Shown: positions 60,881 through 64,000 of the stretch, piece after piece
How the letters are laid out: each line of letters begins with the position of its first letter
Numbering within the stretch: position 1 is the stretch's first letter
Assembly: GCF_000300855.1 (NCBI RefSeq)
Contig: NZ_ALJF01000002.1
Location: forward strand, 1-64,000
Direction of reading: 5' to 3'
Length of the DNA: 64,000 nt
Origin: Agrobacterium albertimagni AOL15
GTDB taxonomy: Bacteria; Pseudomonadota; Alphaproteobacteria; Rhizobiales; Rhizobiaceae
Notes under the pieces: model-generated
What the model was told of the DNA's origin: nothing
Database searches by the model: none
Seen by the model: the letters and a program-made list of their open reading frames with translations, nothing else
Position numbers and translations under genes: made by a program

Positions 60881-61912
60881 TTGAGCACGCCGAACCGAAA
60901 AGTCCTCGACGTTCTGAATGGGAAAACGGTCACGCCACCTCCCATCTGGCTCATGAGACAGGCAGGCCGTTATCTCCCGGAATATCGAGAAACCCGAAAG
61001 AAGGCCGGGAGCTTTCTCGATCTCTGTTATTCGCCCGAGTATGCGACGGAGGTGACCCTTCAGCCGATACGGCGTTATGGCTTCGACGCCGCCATCCTGT
61101 TTTCGGATATTCTGGTGATCCCGGATGCGCTTCATCGCAACGTGACTTTCACCGAAGGCCATGGTCCGCAAATGGACCCCATTGATGCAGACGGCATACT
61201 GGCCCTTTCGCAAGAAGGTGTCCTGGATCACCTCAAGCCGGTCATGGAGACGGTTTCACGACTGCGTGGGGCACTGCCCAGCGAAACGACCCTGCTCGGC
61301 TTCTGTGGCGCTCCCTGGACCGTGGCGACTTACATGATCGCTGGACATGGCACGCCCGACCAGGCCCCCGCCCGTCTCTTCGCCTATCGCCATCCCGAGG
61401 TCTTTGCCCGGCTGCTCGATTTTCTCGCTGACGTCTCGGCCGATTATCTCATCGCGCAGATCGATGCCGGTGCGGATGCAGTCCAGATCTTCGATTCCTG
61501 GGCAGGTGTTCTCGGCGAGGCGGAATTCGAGGCTTTCGCCGTGCGGCCGGTTCGGCGGATCATCGACTTGGTCAAGTCTCGTCGCCCTCAGGCGAAGGTG
61601 ATTGCCTTTGCCAAGGGCGCGGGGATTTTGCTGAAGAACTATCGCCAGGACACAAATGCCGACGCCATCGGTCTCGATTGGTCGGTTCCCTTGAGCTTCG
61701 CTGTCGAGCTGCAGAAGGATGGCCCTGTTCAAGGCAATCTGGACCCGATGCGTGTCGTGGCAGGTGGCGCAGCGCTTAAGGATGGGATCGATGCGATCCT
61801 CCAAGCGCTCGGTCATGGACCGCTGATCTTCAATCTCGGCCATGGGATTACGCCGCAGGCTGATCCGGAGCATGTAACAGAGCTCGTGGCTCAGGTTCGG
61901 AGTTTCGGCTGA
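60881..61912 (+). CDS. hemE: Uroporphyrinogen decarboxylase
   Basis: A 343-aa HemE. The signature [17 protein letters not shown] near residue 20 and the catalytic Asp region YSPEYATEV / [11 protein letters not shown] are intact. It converts uroporphyrinogen III to coproporphyrinogen III. The start is a TTG with AAAGGG upstream. Divergent from the DUF299 gene across the predicted oriC; hemJ follows after 2 bp. Confidence 0.98.
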   Translation: MSTPNRKVLDVLNGKTVTPPPIWLMRQAGRYLPEYRETRKKAGSFLDLCYSPEYATEVTLQPIRRYGFDAAILFSDILVIPDALHRNVTFTEGHGPQMDPIDADGILALSQEGVLDHLKPVMETVSRLRGALPSETTLLGFCGAPWTVATYMIAGHGTPDQAPARLFAYRHPEVFARLLDFLADVSADYLIAQIDAGADAVQIFDSWAGVLGEAEFEAFAVRPVRRIIDLVKSRRPQAKVIAFAKGAGILLKNYRQDTNADAIGLDWSVPLSFAVELQKDGPVQGNLDPMRVVAGGAALKDGIDAILQALGHGPLIFNLGHGITPQADPEHVTELVAQVRSFG

Positions 61913-61914
61913 CT

Positions 61915-62451
61915 ATGGAGAAGCAGATCGACGACAAGCCCGGGAGGCGGGCAGCGCACAAGGCCGCGTCGGCTCTCGTCTTCTTCGGCATCGTCGGCGC
62001 CGGCATCATGCTGGCTGGACCAGATCAGGCTTATCCCTGGATCAAGGCGCTGCATGTGATCGCCATCATCTCCTGGATGGCAGGCATGCTCTATCTGCCG
62101 CGGCTTTTCATCTACCATTCCGACTGCCAGCCGTCGTCGCAGCAGGCAAAGACATTTGCCGTGATGGAAACCAGGCTCATGAAGGTGATCATGACGCCGG
62201 CGATGATCGTGTCATGGATCCTCGGACTGTATCTGGCCTGGCAGGTCTTTGGTTTTCAAGGCGGTTGGCTGCATGCGAAGATCGCAGCCGTGGTCGCACT
62301 GTCCGGTGTTCACGGCTATTTCGCCAAAGCTGTCAAATCATTCGGGCGTGGCGAATACGTTGGAACGCCGCGGTACTGGCGCATGATGAACGAGGCGCCG
62401 ACCCTGTTGATGATCCTGATTGTGGTGCTTGCCGTCGTCAAACCGTTCTGA
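61915..62451 (+). CDS. hemJ: Protoporphyrinogen IX oxidase HemJ
   Basis: A 178-aa inner-membrane protein with about four to five membrane spans. The heme-ligand His region is WIKALHVIAIISWMAGM, followed by YLPRLFIYH, with ETRLMK and W-x-H-K conserved. HemJ oxidises protoporphyrinogen IX in bacteria lacking HemG/HemY. It directly follows hemE, two enzymes of the same pathway, in one transcript. Confidence 0.93.
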   Translation: MEKQIDDKPGRRAAHKAASALVFFGIVGAGIMLAGPDQAYPWIKALHVIAIISWMAGMLYLPRLFIYHSDCQPSSQQAKTFAVMETRLMKVIMTPAMIVSWILGLYLAWQVFGFQGGWLHAKIAAVVALSGVHGYFAKAVKSFGRGEYVGTPRYWRMMNEAPTLLMILIVVLAVVKPF

Positions 62452-62644
62452 TCTCGGCCCGATCACGCTTTATTTTTGCCGGTGGCGGCTTTTCGCTTGC
62501 GGTCGAATCCGCGAGTCGCTATTTTCGCGCCACTTCCTTCTTTTGGCTTGCGTACTATTCAGTCATTTGCGGCTCTCGCGATCGTACCGAATTCCACCAG
62601 CTCGCCGTTCCCCTTGAAAATTCTATCTGACGTGGTCCCTCTTC
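62452..62644. promoter_or_regulatory. rho upstream region
   Basis: A 193-bp non-coding stretch before rho, rich in T near 62535-62575. It probably holds the rho promoter and leader; rho is commonly autoregulated, but no clear attenuator hairpin is visible to me. Confidence 0.4.
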
Positions 62645-63910
62645 ATGGCTGAAATGAAGCTACAAGAACTCAAAAGCAAATCGCCGACCGATCTCCTGAC
62701 CTTTGCTGAATCGCTCGAAGTTGAAAACGCGAGCACGATGCGCAAGCAGGAGCTGATGTTCGCGATCCTGAAGATGCTGGCGAGCCAGGATGTTGAGATC
62801 ATCGGCGAAGGCGTGGTGGAAGTTCTGCAGGATGGCTTCGGTTTCCTGCGTTCCGCCAATGCGAACTATCTTCCCGGCCCGGACGATATCTATATCTCGC
62901 CTTCGCAGATCCGCCGCTTCTCGCTGAAGACCGGTGATACCGTAGAAGGCCCGATCCGGGGACCCAAGGAAGGCGAGCGCTATTTCGCTCTGTTGAAGGT
63001 CAACACGATCAATTTCGAGGATCCCGAAAAGATCCGCCACAAGGTTCATTTCGACAACCTGACGCCGCTCTATCCGAACGAGCGCTTCAAGATGGAGCTT
63101 GATGTTCCAACGTCGAAGGATCTGTCTGCCCGCGTCATCGATCTCGTGGCACCGCTCGGCAAGGGCCAGCGCGGCCTGATCGTTGCGCCGCCGCGAACCG
63201 GTAAAACCGTCATTCTGCAGAACATCGCGCACTCGATCACTGCCAATCATCCGGAATGTTATCTGATCGTTCTTCTGATCGACGAACGTCCGGAAGAAGT
63301 GACCGACATGCAGCGTTCGGTCCGCGGTGAAGTCGTTTCTTCGACCTTTGATGAGCCGGCCGTTCGCCACGTGCAGGTCGCCGAAATGGTCATCGAAAAG
63401 GCCAAGCGTCTCGTCGAACATGGCCGTGACGTCGTCATCCTGCTCGATTCCATCACGCGCCTCGGCCGCGCTTACAACACCGTTGTGCCGTCTTCCGGCA
63501 AGGTCTTGACCGGTGGCGTGGACGCCAATGCGTTGCAGCGCCCGAAGCGCTTCTTCGGTGCTGCCCGTAACATCGAAGAAGGCGGTTCGCTGACGATTAT
63601 CGCAACGGCGCTGATCGATACCGGCAGCCGTATGGACGAAGTCATCTTCGAAGAATTCAAGGGCACTGGTAACTCGGAAATCGTTCTCGATCGCAAGGTC
63701 GCGGACAAGCGCATCTTCCCGGCCATGGACATCCTCAAGTCCGGTACGCGTAAGGAAGATCTGCTGGTGCCGCGCCAGGATCTCCAAAAGATCTTCGTTC
63801 TGCGCCGCATTCTGGCGCCGATGGGGACAACTGATGCAATCGAATTCCTCATCGATAAACTCAAGCAGACGAAGAACAACGGCGACTTCTTCGACTCGAT
63901 GAACACCTGA
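62645..63910 (+). CDS. rho: Transcription termination factor Rho
   Basis: A 421-aa Rho of usual length. The N-terminal RNA-binding domain ([23 protein letters not shown], read in parts) is followed by the ATPase: Walker [10 protein letters not shown], Walker [10 protein letters not shown], the Q-loop and R-loop region FKGTGNSE. A hexameric RNA-dependent helicase for termination. mnmE begins about 50 bp later. Confidence 0.99.
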   Translation: MAEMKLQELKSKSPTDLLTFAESLEVENASTMRKQELMFAILKMLASQDVEIIGEGVVEVLQDGFGFLRSANANYLPGPDDIYISPSQIRRFSLKTGDTVEGPIRGPKEGERYFALLKVNTINFEDPEKIRHKVHFDNLTPLYPNERFKMELDVPTSKDLSARVIDLVAPLGKGQRGLIVAPPRTGKTVILQNIAHSITANHPECYLIVLLIDERPEEVTDMQRSVRGEVVSSTFDEPAVRHVQVAEMVIEKAKRLVEHGRDVVILLDSITRLGRAYNTVVPSSGKVLTGGVDANALQRPKRFFGAARNIEEGGSLTIIATALIDTGSRMDEVIFEEFKGTGNSEIVLDRKVADKRIFPAMDILKSGTRKEDLLVPRQDLQKIFVLRRILAPMGTTDAIEFLIDKLKQTKNNGDFFDSMNT

Positions 63911-63961
63911 CGTGTTGCCGGTTTCGGCCGGTAATGCGTCTTGGTGGCACTGGGTGACCTC

Positions 63962-64000
63962 GTGACCACGCGAAAAGACACGATCTGTGCATTGGCGTCC
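63962..64000 (+). CDS. mnmE: tRNA modification GTPase MnmE (TrmE), N terminus only
   Basis: The last 39 bases encode MTTRKDTICALAS from a GTG start, matching the conserved N terminus DTI-x-ALAS of MnmE. GGGTGA precedes at short spacing; GTG at 63944 is an alternative start. The position directly after rho is the usual rhizobial order rho-mnmE-gidA-gidB-parA-parB. The gene is cut by the window edge. Confidence 0.8.
   Translation, partial: MTTRKDTICALAS

Overview
The window looks like a chromosomal segment from a member of the Rhizobiaceae (Alphaproteobacteria, Hyphomicrobiales). The 16S rRNA 5' end is alphaproteobacterial. Gene content and order (actSR, hslVU, the his cluster, pckA-chvIG-hprK-PTS, ahcY-divL-addBA, trpFBA-accD-folC, gyrB, maf-aroE-coaE-dnaQ, hemE, rho, mnmE) are those of the conserved origin-proximal backbone of Rhizobium/Agrobacterium/Sinorhizobium-type genomes. 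Most of the window is ordinary core genome. I see no insertion sequence, prophage, CRISPR array or tRNA.

Layout. 1-441 (minus): 5' end of a 16S rRNA gene, its leader and a strong rrn promoter. 659-6065 (plus): an ornithine-cyclodeaminase-family reductase, hrpB and the ActS/ActR redox two-component pair. 6.1-14.2 kb: mmcB, an L,D-transpeptidase lipoprotein, then a minus-strand series of glcB, a stand-alone hydantoinase/oxoprolinase-like protein, a cytochrome P450 and a DUF1402 protein. 14.4-16.3 kb: hslU and hslV, divergent from hisB-H-A-F-E-coaA (16.5-20.7 kb). 20.7-23.5 kb: alkB, arfB and pckA on the minus strand. 23.8-41.4 kb: a long plus-strand series of chvI-chvG-hprK-EIIA-HPr, ahcY, divL, tsaE/amgK fusion, murU, addB, addA and trxA. 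41.5-49.3 kb: minus-strand folC, accD, trpA, trpB, trpF, a YgjP-type metalloprotein, a DUF2852 protein and phaZ. 49.6-56.8 kb: nitroreductase, gyrB, then timA-mltA-smr-xre divergent from fxsA-secB. 56.9-60.5 kb: minus-strand ppsR-like gene, maf, aroE, coaE, dnaQ. 60.5-60.9 kb: an intergenic region with the features of an alphaproteobacterial oriC. 60.9-64.0 kb: plus-strand hemE, hemJ, rho and the first codons of mnmE.

How it fits together. The most notable element is the predicted chromosomal replication origin at about 60485-60880, between the DUF299/ppsR-like gene and hemE. It carries a perfect DnaA box, a second near-perfect box, CtrA-like TTAA-N7-TTAT sequence, four GANTC methylation sites and an AT-rich edge, with genes transcribed away from it on both sides. 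Two parS-like sites (59010-59025 and 50199-50214) and the rho-mnmE end of the mnmE-gidAB-parAB neighbourhood support an ori/par region. DivL, gyrB and the ChvGI system are encoded nearby.

Other points of interest are a perfect palindrome upstream of ahcY that resembles a SahR-type operator, the TsaE-AmgK fusion beside murU (cell-wall sugar recycling), a DivL with Tyr in place of the phospho-acceptor His, an AccD lacking most zinc-ribbon cysteines, and a permease-free regulatory PTS fused by overlap to the envelope sensor ChvG. Start codons were chosen by Shine-Dalgarno spacing and by family length, so several starts lie inside longer open frames.
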